Origin: Bradyrhizobium guangzhouense
Lineage (GTDB): Bacteria; Pseudomonadota; Alphaproteobacteria; Rhizobiales; Xanthobacteraceae
Reading direction: 5' to 3'
Assembly: GCF_004114955.1 (NCBI RefSeq)
Contig: NZ_CP030053.1
Location: 3,720,001-3,784,000, forward strand
Length of the DNA stretch: 64,000 nucleotides
Shown: positions 9,088 through 17,601 of the stretch, piece after piece
Numbering within the stretch: position 1 is the first letter of the stretch
Layout of the letters: the number at the start of each line of letters is the position of its first letter
Program-made: the position numbers and the translations under genes
Notes under the pieces: generated by a model
The model's input: only the letters and a program-made list of their open reading frames with translations
Database searches by the model: none
What the model was told of the DNA's origin: nothing

Positions 9088-10312
9088 GCTGATGTTCTGC
9101 TCGCTGCTCACGATCGTTCCCGATTACCTCTATCGCCGCTACGGCCAGGGCAAGCGCTTCGGCAAGGAGATCACCTTCTTCTCGGTCTGGTACGAGCTGC
9201 GCTGGGGCATCACCGGCTGCCTGATGCTGACGATTTCGCTGATCACCATGATCTTCTACTTCCACCCGGCGACGGAGTCGGCGACGCTCTACTTTCGCAC
9301 CGTGCCGATCGTGCCGGAGGGATCGGGCCGGGTTGCCGAAGTGAAGGTCGGCTTCAGCCAGGCGGTGAAGAAGGGCGACGTCCTGTTCACGCTGGATAGC
9401 TCCAAGCAGCACGCCGCATTCGAAACCGCCAAGCGGAAGGTTGCCGAGGTCGACGCCGCGATGCTGACGGCGCAGGCCGACGTGTCCAAGGCGGAAGCGC
9501 AAATTGGCGAGGCGAAAGCCAATCTTCAGCAGGCCAAGGACGAGCTCGACGTCAAGAGCGAGCTACAGCGCCGCAATCCCGGCATTGTCCCGCAACGCGA
9601 CATCGAGAAGCTGCAGGTGCTGGTCGATCAGCGGCAATCCGGCGTTGACGCCGCGACGGCCGCGAAAGAGTCGGCAAGCCTGCAGGTCTCGACTTTGCTG
9701 CCGGCGCAGAAGGCGAGCGCCGCAGCGGCGCTCGATCAGGCCCAAGTCGATCTCGACAAGACCATTGTCCGAGCCGGTGTCGATGGCCGGGTCGAGCAGT
9801 TTCTCATCCGTCCCGGCGACGTCGTCAACCAGTTGATGCGTCCGGCAGGGGTTCTCATTCCGGAGGAAGCGGGCCGAAAGATGCTGCAAGCCGGTTATGG
9901 GCAGATCGAGGCGGGTGTGTTGAAGCAAGGCATGGTGGCGGAAGCTGCCTGCATCTCCAAACCCTGGGTCATCATCCCCATGGTGATCACGACGGTGCAG
10001 GATTACATCGCCGCGGGACAGTTCCAGGCGGGACAGCAATTGCTCGAGGTTCAGAACGCTCAACAGCCGGGCACGATCCTCGTGTTTCTCGAGCCGCTCT
10101 ACAAGGATGGGCTCGACGGTGTCACACCGGGGAGCAGTTGCGTCGTCAACGCCTATACGAGCAATCATGAGGAGATTTCTGCCGAGCATACCAGCACCAG
10201 CCGGGCCTTCGCGCTCCACGTCGTCGATGGTGTCGGCCTCGTGCATGCGATGCTGCTGCGAATCCAGGCCTTGCTGATGCCCATCAAGACTCTGGTCTTG
10301 AGCGGTCATTGA
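9080..10312 (+). CDS. HlyD-family membrane fusion protein (YiaV-like)
   Basis: 410 residues. A hydrophobic anchor lies near the N terminus (about residues 42-65). It is followed by a barrel-sandwich/biotinyl-lipoyl half motif (GSGRVAEVKVGFSQAVKKGDVLF is the region around 80-102), a long alanine/lysine/glutamate coiled coil (about 110-230) and the second lipoyl half around 235-260. Such proteins bridge inner-membrane transporters to the outer membrane, but no pump or outer-membrane channel gene lies nearby. With the preceding DUF3302 gene it forms the YiaW/YiaV arrangement of E. coli. The ATG at 9080 was chosen because it overlaps the upstream stop and follows AAGGAG. Confidence 0.85.
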   Translation: MFELMFCSLLTIVPDYLYRRYGQGKRFGKEITFFSVWYELRWGITGCLMLTISLITMIFYFHPATESATLYFRTVPIVPEGSGRVAEVKVGFSQAVKKGDVLFTLDSSKQHAAFETAKRKVAEVDAAMLTAQADVSKAEAQIGEAKANLQQAKDELDVKSELQRRNPGIVPQRDIEKLQVLVDQRQSGVDAATAAKESASLQVSTLLPAQKASAAAALDQAQVDLDKTIVRAGVDGRVEQFLIRPGDVVNQLMRPAGVLIPEEAGRKMLQAGYGQIEAGVLKQGMVAEAACISKPWVIIPMVITTVQDYIAAGQFQAGQQLLEVQNAQQPGTILVFLEPLYKDGLDGVTPGSSCVVNAYTSNHEEISAEHTSTSRAFALHVVDGVGLVHAMLLRIQALLMPIKTLVLSGH

Positions 10313-10408
10313 ATGCGCGGATGCCCGCTCTACGGCCTGTTGGAGCGCCGCAATTTTCGCTAGAATTGTGGCCGGAAGCTGCTGGAAAAGGCCGCCGGCG
10401 GAGGCGAG

Positions 10409-12304
10409 ATGAGCGGGCGCAGATCCGGGGTGTCGGTCAAGCCGGGTGCTGTTTGGGTTGCGTGGCTCGGGCTCGGCCTGTTGCTGACGGCCTGCGTTCT
10501 CTCCGGCAGCGCCGATGCCGCCCAGCGCAGCGCGCGCGGTGAGCCCAAGCGTGTGCTCATATTGCATTCTTTCGGCCGCGAATTCCGCCCCTGGAGCGAG
10601 TATGCGCGGAGCATCAAGGCCGGGCTCGAGCAGCGATCGTCCTGGCCGCTCGACATCCAGGAACACACGCTGCTCAGTGCGCGATTCAACAATCCCGGCC
10701 CGGAAGCGCCCTTCGTCGAATATCTCGCCTCGCTCTATCAAGGCGCACCGCCCGACATCGTGATCAGCATCGGTGCTCCGGCGGCGCGCTTCGCGCAGCG
10801 CTATCGCGCCAAGCTTTTTCCCGATACACCGATGGTGCTGACCGTGGTCGAGGAGCGGCTGGTGGATCGCTCCGATCTCACCGACAACGACGTCGTTGTG
10901 TCGGCCCGCCTCGATTTCATGGCGGTGTTTGACAATATCCTGCGCGTCCTGCCGGACACCAAAGCCGTCGCCATTGTGATAGGAGCATCGCCGCTCGAGA
11001 AATTCTGGATCGACGCATTGAAGCGGGATTTGATTCCGCTCGGAAATCGTCTCGAGCTCGTTTGGCTTTCTGACCTGTCGTTCCAGGAGATTCTCGAACG
11101 CGCGGCCAAGCTTCCGCCCCACACTGTGCTGTTCTGGGGGCTGATGTCGGTCGATGCCGCTGGCGTCATGTACGAGGGTGACCTCGCCTTGCGAAGCCTG
11201 CGCGCGGTCGCCAACGCGCCTATTTTCTCCTACCAGGACCCTTTTTTCGGCGGCGGCACCGTTGGCGGCCCGATGCAGCTCACGGCGGAGACGAGCCGCA
11301 AGACGGTCGATGCCGTGATGCGAATTCTCGGAGGCGAGAAACCGTCCGCCATCAAGTACGAGCCGATCGAATTCGGGCGGCCGAAATACGACTGGCGCGA
11401 ATTGCAGCGCTGGGGCATCAGCGAAACTAGCCTGCCTCCCAACAGTGAAATCCTGTTTCGCGAGCCGACCATCTGGGAGCGCTATCGCGGGCAGATGCTG
11501 CTGATTGCTGCGATCATCTTGGTGCAGGCCGGCCTGATCAGCGGATTGTTACATGAGCGCAACGGCCGCCGGGTCGCGGAGATCGAGTCGCGACGACGCC
11601 TCGCCGAGCTTGCCCACGCCAACCGCTATTCGTCCGTCGGAGAGTTGACGACCTCGATCGCGCATGAGCTCAATCAGCCGCTGGGCTCGATCCTGACCAA
11701 CGCCGAGACAGCCGAGCTCATGCTGCAGGGAAATTCACCCGACATCAACGAGATCCGGCTGATCCTCGCCGATATCAGGCGGGACGATCAGCGGGCGAGC
11801 GAGGTCATCCGCCGGCTGCGCAGCGTCCTGAAGAAGACGCCGTTCGAGATCAAGAATATCGAACTCAACGAGACGGTCCGGGAAGCGGTCGGCCTCGCCA
11901 GGGCCGTCGCCGAGGGACGTCGGATCACGCTGATCTATACCCCGGTGTTGGCCGATCTGCGCGTCAAAGGTGATCCCATCCAGCTTCAGCAGGTCGTTCT
12001 CAACTTGATCATCAATGCGATGGACGCGATCACCGATGCGAACGCCGGCAAGCGCGAGGTCAGCGTCTGGACCGTGCGCGCCGGCAAAGAGTCTGAGGTC
12101 AATGTCGTCGATACCGGACCGGGTGTGGCGGCGTCCGATCTCGCCCATGTGTTCGATCCCTTCTTTTCCACCAAGCCTCAAGGCATGGGCATGGGACTTG
12201 CGATCGCAAGGACCATCGTCGAGGCCCACCACGGCACGATCAACGCGACCAACCAGCAGGCGGGTGGGGCACGGTTCACCATCCGGCTGCCGCTCCTCGG
12301 TTGA
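10409..12304 (+). CDS. Sensor histidine kinase with ABC substrate-binding-like periplasmic domain
   Basis: 631 residues. An N-terminal signal/anchor (about 12-37) is followed by a periplasmic region (about 45-350) resembling the ABC_sub_bind family, with ILHSFGREFRPWSEY near its start. A transmembrane helix (about 364-383) leads to HisKA with His419 in SIAHELNQPLG, and a HATPase domain with NAMDAI, DTGPGV and GMGMGLAI motifs (about 530-620). It should sense a small ligand or envelope state and phosphorylate a response regulator. No regulator gene is adjacent, so it is an orphan kinase. A GGCGGAGGCGAG stretch precedes the ATG. The FixK-type box and DUF3300 operon follow immediately downstream. 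Confidence 0.9.
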   Translation: MSGRRSGVSVKPGAVWVAWLGLGLLLTACVLSGSADAAQRSARGEPKRVLILHSFGREFRPWSEYARSIKAGLEQRSSWPLDIQEHTLLSARFNNPGPEAPFVEYLASLYQGAPPDIVISIGAPAARFAQRYRAKLFPDTPMVLTVVEERLVDRSDLTDNDVVVSARLDFMAVFDNILRVLPDTKAVAIVIGASPLEKFWIDALKRDLIPLGNRLELVWLSDLSFQEILERAAKLPPHTVLFWGLMSVDAAGVMYEGDLALRSLRAVANAPIFSYQDPFFGGGTVGGPMQLTAETSRKTVDAVMRILGGEKPSAIKYEPIEFGRPKYDWRELQRWGISETSLPPNSEILFREPTIWERYRGQMLLIAAIILVQAGLISGLLHERNGRRVAEIESRRRLAELAHANRYSSVGELTTSIAHELNQPLGSILTNAETAELMLQGNSPDINEIRLILADIRRDDQRASEVIRRLRSVLKKTPFEIKNIELNETVREAVGLARAVAEGRRITLIYTPVLADLRVKGDPIQLQQVVLNLIINAMDAITDANAGKREVSVWTVRAGKESEVNVVDTGPGVAASDLAHVFDPFFSTKPQGMGMGLAIARTIVEAHHGTINATNQQAGGARFTIRLPLLG

Positions 12305-12339
12305 TCGCCGCGTCGCAACAGCGCGGAGGCTCCGTTTCG

Positions 12340-12353
12340 TTGATCTCGATCAA
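12340..12353. promoter_or_regulatory. FixK/FNR-type box (TTGATCTCGATCAA)
   Basis: Perfect TTGAT-N4-ATCAA dyad, 56 nt before the ATG of the DUF3300 gene, in the short gap after the sensor kinase gene. It likely drives the DUF3300-DUF2950-secreted protein operon. Confidence 0.82.
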
Positions 12354-12409
12354 CAAACGACCGTGCCCCGGCCTGATGGTCGCGGACGGAAAGCTTTGTG
12401 GAGGTCGTG

Positions 12410-14134
12410 ATGTTTCGCTGCGGCAAGATCCTGATGGCGCTTGCGCTGGTGATGGCGGTCCCCGTCGCTGCAATGGCTCAGGCCACTACCCCGGCGGCAC
12501 CGAGTGCGCCGGCCGCGCCCAGCACCCAGGCCCAGCCGTCCGCTCCTGCAGCACCGGCAGCCGAGCTGCTGAAGCCAGAGCAGCTCGAGGCGCTGGTGGC
12601 GCCGATCGCGCTCTATCCCGACGAGCTGCTGGCCAACGTGCTGGCGGCCTCGACCTATCCACTCGAAGTGGTGCAGGCCGATCGTTGGCTGAAAGACAAC
12701 AAGAGCTTGAAGGGCGATGCGCTGAGGGCAGGAGTCGAAAAGCAGAGCTGGGACGACAGCGTCAAGGCGCTTGCCAGCACGGCGGATGTGCTCGCCATGA
12801 TGAGCGACAAGCTCGAATGGACCCAGAAGCTCGGCGATGCCTTTCTCGCCCAGCAGCCCGACGTGATGGATGCAATCCAGCGCTTGCGCAACAAAGCCTA
12901 CGACAACAAGAAGCTGGTCACCACCAAACAACAGAAGGTCAGTGTCCAGTCCCAGGAGGGTAAGCAGGTCGTCGTGATCCAGCAGGCCAATCCCGCGGAG
13001 ATGTACGTGCCATACTACGATCCGGCGACGGTGTATGGCACTTGGCCCTATGCGGAATATCCGCCGTATTATTGGGGCTATCCGTCCTACATCGGTGCGG
13101 GCGTGGTCGCAGCCGGGCTCGCCTTCGGCACCGCCTGGGCGATCGGGCGCTGGGGCAATTATTGGGGCGGCGGCTGCAACTGGGGCAACCGTAACGTCTA
13201 CGTCAATCATCGCACCACCAACATCAATGGCGGTTGGCAACACAATCCGGCCCATCGCGGCGGAGTTCGTTACAACAACACCAACGTCCAGCAGCGCTTC
13301 GGCAACAACAACGTCAGGGCCGGCGCGTCGGACCGCATGGATTTTCGCGGGCGTGACGGCAAAGAGGTGCTGCGTCCGAGCCAGGGCGGCCCGGGAGACC
13401 GTGCAGGAGATCGTGCCGGCGACCGTGCTGGTGATCGTGCAGATCGTGCAGGTGATCGCGGCGGTCCGGGCGATCGGGCCCGAGATCGGGCTGGTGACCG
13501 CGCGGGCGATCGCGGCGATCGAGCGGGCGCTGGCGATCGTGCGGGTACCGGTGATCGCGCCAAGGGCGGCGGCGACCGCGCCAAGGCCGGCAACAAGGCT
13601 GGCAACAAGGGCGGCGGCGACCGTGCCAAGGCAGCGAACCGTGCCGGTGGCGGTGGCGGCAATCGCGGCGGCGCCATGAACGTCTCTTCCGGCCGGTCGG
13701 CAGCGGCGGCATCAGCGCGCGGACGCGAGAGCATGGCGAGCATGCCGCGTGGTGGCGGTGGCGGACCCAGCATGGCCGGGCGCGGCGGCGGCGGAATGGC
13801 CGCACGTGGCGGCGGCGGTGGCTTCGGAGGCGGAGGCGGCCGTGGTGGTGGTGGTGGCGGCGGCCGGCGCTCCGATATCGCGCTGAAGCACGACATCGTC
13901 CTGCTTGGGCATCTTTCGAATGGGCTCGGTTATTATCGCTTCAGCTATATCGGCAGCGACAAGAGCTATGTCGGCGTGATGGCACAGGAGGTGGAGCGGG
14001 TGATGCCCGAGGCGGTGACCCGCGGCAGCGACGGTTATCTGCGCGTCTATTACGACAAACTGGGGCTGACGTTCCGCACTTACCGCGAGTGGCTCGCCGG
14101 CGGCGCGAAAATCCCCACGGAGGTGATGCCATGA
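12410..14134 (+). CDS. Secreted DUF3300 protein with GDRA repeats and S74-like C-terminal domain
   Basis: 574 residues with a signal peptide (about 1-23, ...AAMAQA). After a proline/alanine linker comes DUF3300 (about 50-215). It is followed by an aromatic Tyr/Trp/Gly segment, a low-complexity region of GDRA/GDR repeats (about 325-423) and a glycine-rich tract. The last about 85 residues (from 488) begin SDIALKHDI and contain GVMAQEVERVMP, which closely resembles the peptidase S74/intramolecular chaperone domain of phage tail spikes. The Ser and Lys expected for self-cleavage are present in SDIALK. The ATG at 12410 is preceded by GGAGG at 5 nt. It overlaps the DUF2950 gene by 4 nt; DUF3300 and DUF2950 genes are commonly paired. 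The function is unknown; an envelope or surface role is inferred. Confidence 0.85.
   Translation: MFRCGKILMALALVMAVPVAAMAQATTPAAPSAPAAPSTQAQPSAPAAPAAELLKPEQLEALVAPIALYPDELLANVLAASTYPLEVVQADRWLKDNKSLKGDALRAGVEKQSWDDSVKALASTADVLAMMSDKLEWTQKLGDAFLAQQPDVMDAIQRLRNKAYDNKKLVTTKQQKVSVQSQEGKQVVVIQQANPAEMYVPYYDPATVYGTWPYAEYPPYYWGYPSYIGAGVVAAGLAFGTAWAIGRWGNYWGGGCNWGNRNVYVNHRTTNINGGWQHNPAHRGGVRYNNTNVQQRFGNNNVRAGASDRMDFRGRDGKEVLRPSQGGPGDRAGDRAGDRAGDRADRAGDRGGPGDRARDRAGDRAGDRGDRAGAGDRAGTGDRAKGGGDRAKAGNKAGNKGGGDRAKAANRAGGGGGNRGGAMNVSSGRSAAAASARGRESMASMPRGGGGGPSMAGRGGGGMAARGGGGGFGGGGGRGGGGGGGRRSDIALKHDIVLLGHLSNGLGYYRFSYIGSDKSYVGVMAQEVERVMPEAVTRGSDGYLRVYYDKLGLTFRTYREWLAGGAKIPTEVMP
13395..13560 (+). repeat. 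In-frame 12-nt tandem repeat coding for GDRA/GDR units
   Basis: Degenerate tandem units of about 12 nt (consensus GGTGATCGTGC-like) repeated more than ten times inside the DUF3300 gene. They encode an Asp/Arg/Gly/Ala low-complexity linker. The units differ at third codon positions, so this is a protein-level repeat rather than a CRISPR or microsatellite. Confidence 0.75.
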
Positions 14135-15048
14135 ACTGCGTGACATCGTTCCATCGTGCGATCCTGCCCGGCGTGATCGCGCTCGCGTTGTTCGCCTCGC
14201 CGTCGCTCGCGCAGGAATCCTACAAGTCCCCGGAGGATGCCGCATCAGCACTGGCGGCCGCCGTCAAGGCTGGCCCGAAAGACATCCTGAAGGTGCTGGG
14301 CAGGGCAGCCGAGGACATCGTCTCGTCCGGGGACGAGGTCGCCGACAAGGACATCCGCGCGCGCTTCTCGTCGATGTACGACACCAAGCATGGCATCAAG
14401 GCAGAGGGCAACAAGACCGCGACCCTGATGCTGGGACCGGATGATTTCCCATTCCCGATTCCGCTGGTGAACACCAAGGCCGGCTGGGCGTTCGATGCGG
14501 ACGAGGGCCGCATCGAGGTGCTTCGCCGGCGCATCGGCCGCAACGAGCTCGACGCAATCCAGACTGCGCTGGCCTATGTCGATGCGCAGAACGAATACGC
14601 CGACAAGGACCGCGGCGAGGGCGTCGGCGTCTACGCCCAGCGCTTCGTCTCGTCGCCCGGCAAGAAGGACGGGCTGTTCTGGCGTGACGACAGCGATCCG
14701 AGCCCGCTCGGCCCCTTCGCGGCCGAGGCCTCGCGGGAGGGGTATGAGGCCAGCGACGTCGGGCCCACGCCCTATCACGGCTACTACTTCCACATCCTCA
14801 AGGGGCAGGGGCGTGACGCGCCTGGCGGCACGCTCAACTATGTCGTCAAAGGCAAGATGATCGGCGGTTTCGGACTGATCGCCTGGCCCGCCGAATACGG
14901 CAATTCCGGCGTGATGACGTTCCTCGTCAACCATGCCGGCACCGTCTATCAGAAGGATCTCGGCAAGCGCACCGAGTTCATCGCCGAGCGCACCACGTTG
15001 TTCGATCCCGATGAGACCTGGAAGAAGGTCGATGCCGCAAAACCCTGA
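14131..15048 (+). CDS. Secreted DUF2950 family protein
   Basis: 305 residues with a signal peptide (about 1-28, ...SPSLAQE). The mature part matches DUF2950: an N-terminal helical SPEDAASALAAAVKAG segment, VNTKAGWAFDADEG in the middle, and the tyrosine-rich PYHGYYFHILKGQG and YGNSGVMTFLVNHAG blocks in the C-terminal half. The biochemical role of this periplasmic family is not known. The ATG overlaps the DUF3300 stop (ATGA) and follows GGAGGT, so the two are translationally coupled. The third gene of the operon overlaps its end by 17 nt. Confidence 0.86.
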   Translation: MNCVTSFHRAILPGVIALALFASPSLAQESYKSPEDAASALAAAVKAGPKDILKVLGRAAEDIVSSGDEVADKDIRARFSSMYDTKHGIKAEGNKTATLMLGPDDFPFPIPLVNTKAGWAFDADEGRIEVLRRRIGRNELDAIQTALAYVDAQNEYADKDRGEGVGVYAQRFVSSPGKKDGLFWRDDSDPSPLGPFAAEASREGYEASDVGPTPYHGYYFHILKGQGRDAPGGTLNYVVKGKMIGGFGLIAWPAEYGNSGVMTFLVNHAGTVYQKDLGKRTEFIAERTTLFDPDETWKKVDAAKP

Positions 15049-15490
15049 ACGACGCGCGCACCTGCTTCGCCTGATGGCCATGCTGCTGCTGGCATTCGGG
15101 CTCGCCGCGCCGGCGAAACCGTCCTTCGCCCAGGCGGCCGGCCATGTCAGGGTCAAGATCCTCAAGGCTGGCTTGCTGGTGGGCGGCGGCGCCGGCCGCG
15201 GCGTGCTGACCTATCGCGGCAAGACCTATCCTTTCAAGATCACCGGCCTGAGCTTCGGCATCACGGCTGGCGTCACGGTCGGTCGCCTCGATGGCTGGGC
15301 TTCTGATATAAGCGACGTCAGCGATTTCGCCGGCACCTACAGCTCCGTCGGCGGCGGCTTTGCACTGGTCGGCGGCGTCAACGGCGTTCACCTCCGCAAC
15401 GAGAAGGGCGTCACCATGGTGCTGCAGGGCCCGAAGGCGGGGCTCGAGCTCGCGGCCAATATCAGCCAGATCACCATTGCGCTGAGGTGA
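15032..15490 (+). CDS. Small secreted protein, paralogue of the protein at 6688-7122
   Basis: 152 residues with a signal peptide (about 10-35, ...KPSFAQA). The mature protein repeats the block order of the protein encoded at 6688-7122: a KAGLLVGGGAGRGVL block, TYRGKTYPF, a GxSFGITAG stretch, a glycine-rich centre, and GPKAGLEL near the end. I estimate about 40% identity by eye. No characterised family is recognised; the C-terminal half is vaguely EipA/SYLF-like. The ATG at 15032 lies inside the end of the DUF2950 gene; an alternative ATG at 15074 would give a shorter signal peptide. Both paralogues sit at the end of FixK-box operons. Confidence 0.75.
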   Translation: MPQNPERRAHLLRLMAMLLLAFGLAAPAKPSFAQAAGHVRVKILKAGLLVGGGAGRGVLTYRGKTYPFKITGLSFGITAGVTVGRLDGWASDISDVSDFAGTYSSVGGGFALVGGVNGVHLRNEKGVTMVLQGPKAGLELAANISQITIALR

Positions 15491-15507
15491 GGCGCGTCGG
15501 ACGCGCC
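15491..15507 (+). terminator. Possible terminator hairpin without T tract
   Basis: GGCGCG-TCGGA-CGCGCC hairpin directly after the stop codon of the last gene of the DUF3300 operon. It lacks a T run, so it may only stabilise the 3' end of the transcript. Confidence 0.35.
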
Positions 15508-15665
15508 GTGGAATGGCACGTGGGTTGAGTATTGTGCCGTCGCGCAGCGCGCGTGACAGTCAATTTCGGAATAGTCGCATTTTGCCACTGTTTTGCCCGA
15601 CGCGTCAAATGGTTTTCCCGGACGTGCAACACGATGCGCGCAAGGTGTTGATTCGACCGGGCGCG

Positions 15666-15689
15666 CTACTGTGCATGGGGTTGTTTTCG
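15666..15689 (+). repeat. 24-bp conserved element, copy 1 (core TACTGTGCATGGGGTTG)
   Basis: This 24-bp stretch is identical to the complement of 34642-34665, and flanking similarity (a GACC-G element about 8 nt upstream) is also shared. Both copies lie in gene-poor DNA. It contains ATG followed by codons for Gly-Leu-Phe-Ser, and TACTGT just before it could act as a -10-like box for a leaderless transcript. In this copy the frame ends after nine codons. The role is unknown. Confidence 0.6.
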
Positions 15690-15768
15690 GTTTTCTTCCG
15701 ATGACATGCGGCGGAGGGGCCGCAAGGCCCGAGGTGGAACTTTCCAGTCACCGGCGCGTTATCCGGCC

Positions 15769-15960
15769 ATGACTGAAGACCTTTCCTTCCGACGCAAACC
15801 CCTGACACCGGAACAGCGCCAGGCGCGCGATGCGGCTCGCCGGATCGAGGCCGAGAAGGCCATGCGCGACCATGAAGAGGCGCAGAAGGCGTTTCACGCC
15901 AATCGCGAGCGGCTGAAGGCCGAGCGGCTGGCCCGCGAGGCGGCCGCAGCAAAGGCCTGA
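15769..15960 (+). CDS. Small coiled-coil hypothetical protein
   Basis: 63 residues starting MTEDLSFRRKPLTPEQRQ. From about residue 18 it is an uninterrupted charged helix rich in Arg, Glu, Ala and Lys, so a single coiled coil or nucleic-acid-contacting helix is likely. There is no signal peptide or membrane segment. I chose the ATG at 15769 over an in-frame one 63 nt upstream because the upstream part has arginine-rich shadow composition. The function is unknown. It stands alone between the DUF3300 operon and the zeta-subunit gene. Confidence 0.6.
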   Translation: MTEDLSFRRKPLTPEQRQARDAARRIEAEKAMRDHEEAQKAFHANRERLKAERLAREAAAAKA

Positions 15961-16225
15961 CGGCCCCGGGGCTGCTGGGCACGGCCGGTTCGGCACCGGC
16001 CGGACGGGCGCCAGGCGGCGTCTAAATCCCCGAAGCTCTGCTCATGCGTTGGCTCTCGATGTCCCCGGAGGCCGCGTGCGCGCCGTCGCCAGCCAGGCGC
16101 ACGCGACGGCTTGACGCCGTCGGCCTTCGGCCGGAAGATTTCAAATCATCCTGAGATGACCAGAACCACGGAGACGTTCGCTCCCAGTCCAGATCCCACC
16201 AGCGATAGCGCAAATGGAGCTGACC

Positions 16226-16552
16226 ATGACCACGTTCGACAAGCGCGAGCAGGGCTTTGAGGCCAAATTCGCCCATGACGAGGAGCTCATGTTCAAGGCC
16301 GCGGCCCGATCGAACAAGCTGCTCGGGCTGTGGGCTGCAGGCGAGCTCGGGCTCAGCGGCGATGCCGCCGCTGCTTACGCGACGAAGCTGGTGACCGACA
16401 GTCTGGCGAATCGGACGATGGACGAGACTTTGAACAAGGTTTCGAGCGACCTCGCCGCGAAGGGCATTTCGCGCGAGCATGTTGCGCAGAAGATGCAGGA
16501 ATGCCTGCACCAGGCGCTGGCGCAGCTCGAAGCCGTATCGCGCCAGGCTTGA
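16226..16552 (+). CDS. DUF1476 protein, ATP synthase inhibitor zeta subunit
   Basis: 108 residues beginning MTTFDKREQGFEAKFAHDEE. This N terminus is highly conserved in DUF1476 proteins of alphaproteobacteria. The Paracoccus member is the zeta subunit, which binds F1-ATPase and blocks ATP hydrolysis, the functional analogue of mitochondrial IF1. The N-terminal segment is the inhibitory part and the rest is a four-helix bundle. The ATG at 16226 follows GGAGCTGACC; an ATG 12 nt upstream is less likely. The gene is monocistronic and convergent with the UPF0114 gene, with a 14-nt gap. Confidence 0.9.
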   Translation: MTTFDKREQGFEAKFAHDEELMFKAAARSNKLLGLWAAGELGLSGDAAAAYATKLVTDSLANRTMDETLNKVSSDLAAKGISREHVAQKMQECLHQALAQLEAVSRQA

Positions 16553-16566
16553 CGTCGATCAGCACC

Positions 16567-17142
16567 TCACTCCTGGTGCTTGCGTGTGGTGTCGCTGAAC
16601 CTGTCGACGAAGGCGATCCCGATCGCCGACGCGACGAACGTGATGTGGATCAGCACCTGCCACATCACGCCGTTCTCGGTCAGGCTGGCGCGGCTCGAGC
16701 CGAGATTGCCGGCCTCGATGAAGGTGCGCAGCAGCGCGATCGAGGAGATGCCGATGATCGCCATCGCGAGCTTGATCTTGAGCACGCTGGCGTTGACATG
16801 GCCGAGCCATTCCGGCTCGTCGGGATGGCCCTGGAGGTCGAGCCGGGAGACGAAGGTCTCGTAGCCGCCGACGATCACCATCACCAAGAGGTTGGAGATC
16901 ATCACGACGTCGATCAGCGCCAGCACGCTCATCATGATCTCCTGCTCGGTGAGCTCGAGCGCATGCGATGCGAGGTGCCAGAGCTCCTTCAGGAACAGCA
17001 CGATGTAGACGCATTGCGCCACGATCAGCCCGAGATAGAGCGGCAGCTGCAGCCAGCGGGACCCGAAGATGATCATCGGCAACAGGCCGAGGCGCGGCGA
17101 GGGCGGGCGAGGGCCGGTCGTCGTTTCAGGCTCTACCGACAT
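16567..17142 (-). CDS. UPF0114 family membrane protein
   Basis: About 191 residues with the four hydrophobic segments of UPF0114/YqhA proteins: residues about 33-53 (LQLPLYLGLIVAQCVYIVLF), 75-98, 115-135 and 150-170. The motif SRWLQLPLYLGL and the HVNASVLKIKLAMAIIGISSI block are characteristic. The family sits in the inner membrane and has no defined activity. The start is uncertain: ATG at 17142 was chosen because the downstream sequence matches the family length, but a GTG at 17190 would add 16 residues. Confidence 0.82.
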   Translation of the reverse strand: MSVEPETTTGPRPPSPRLGLLPMIIFGSRWLQLPLYLGLIVAQCVYIVLFLKELWHLASHALELTEQEIMMSVLALIDVVMISNLLVMVIVGGYETFVSRLDLQGHPDEPEWLGHVNASVLKIKLAMAIIGISSIALLRTFIEAGNLGSSRASLTENGVMWQVLIHITFVASAIGIAFVDRFSDTTRKHQE

Positions 17143-17291
17143 GCAAGGTCCGAAGATGGAGGTGACGCTGGTCCCCATGTACCGCGCCACGATGGCCGGA
17201 GGAAGACGTCAGGCCGGGTCTGCTTCTGGAGCTCGTATCGTCTCGTGCTATCGTCCCGGACGGACGGCTGGCGATCCCCAGGAGGCAGACA

Positions 17292-17579
17292 GTGCGCGGC
17301 TTTGGCCAACGGCTCGGAAGGATCGCGCTTGCAAGCGCGATGATCTTTGCTGCCGGCAAGGCCGCGGAGGTGGCGGCGACGCCGCTGACGCCGTTTCGCT
17401 ATGAGGCGCAGGCCCAGCGCCATTGCCCCGGCGACCAGGTGGTCTGGCTGGATTTCAGGAAGGGCGTCTACTACCGCAAGGGACAGAAGTTGTATGGCCA
17501 AGGGTTTGACGGCAGCTTCGTCTGCGCGAATGAAGCGCGCGACAGCCTCTATCGCAGCTCTCGGTTGGGCCTGCGCTGA
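17292..17579 (+). CDS. Small secreted hypothetical protein
   Basis: 95 residues with a GTG start; AGGAGG lies 5 nt upstream, which decides the start. A signal peptide is likely (about 1-29). The mature part has HCPGDQVVWLDFRKGVYYRKGQ and a C-terminal FVCANEARDS. Two cysteines (one in HCPGD, one in FVCAN) could form a disulfide. Similar small proteins appear common in Bradyrhizobium, but I know no function for them. It faces the tiny minus-strand gene at 17602 across a 22-nt gap. Confidence 0.7.
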   Translation: MRGFGQRLGRIALASAMIFAAGKAAEVAATPLTPFRYEAQAQRHCPGDQVVWLDFRKGVYYRKGQKLYGQGFDGSFVCANEARDSLYRSSRLGLR

Positions 17580-17601
17580 GCGGGGCGAGCGCGAGGCGAA
17601 G

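Noticed and set aside
12301..12963. Plus-strand open frame overlapping the DUF3300 start
   Set aside because: Arg/Ala/Gly-rich shadow of the DUF3300 gene; the real start has GGAGG and a signal peptide.
13395..13560. Repeats that might be a CRISPR array
   Set aside because: Units are about 12 nt, contiguous without spacers and in frame with a coding sequence.
15983..16121. GC-rich hairpins (GGCCGG-loop-CCGGCC and GACGGC-loop-GCCGTC)
   Set aside because: No T runs and no link to a gene end; such stems are frequent by chance at this GC content.
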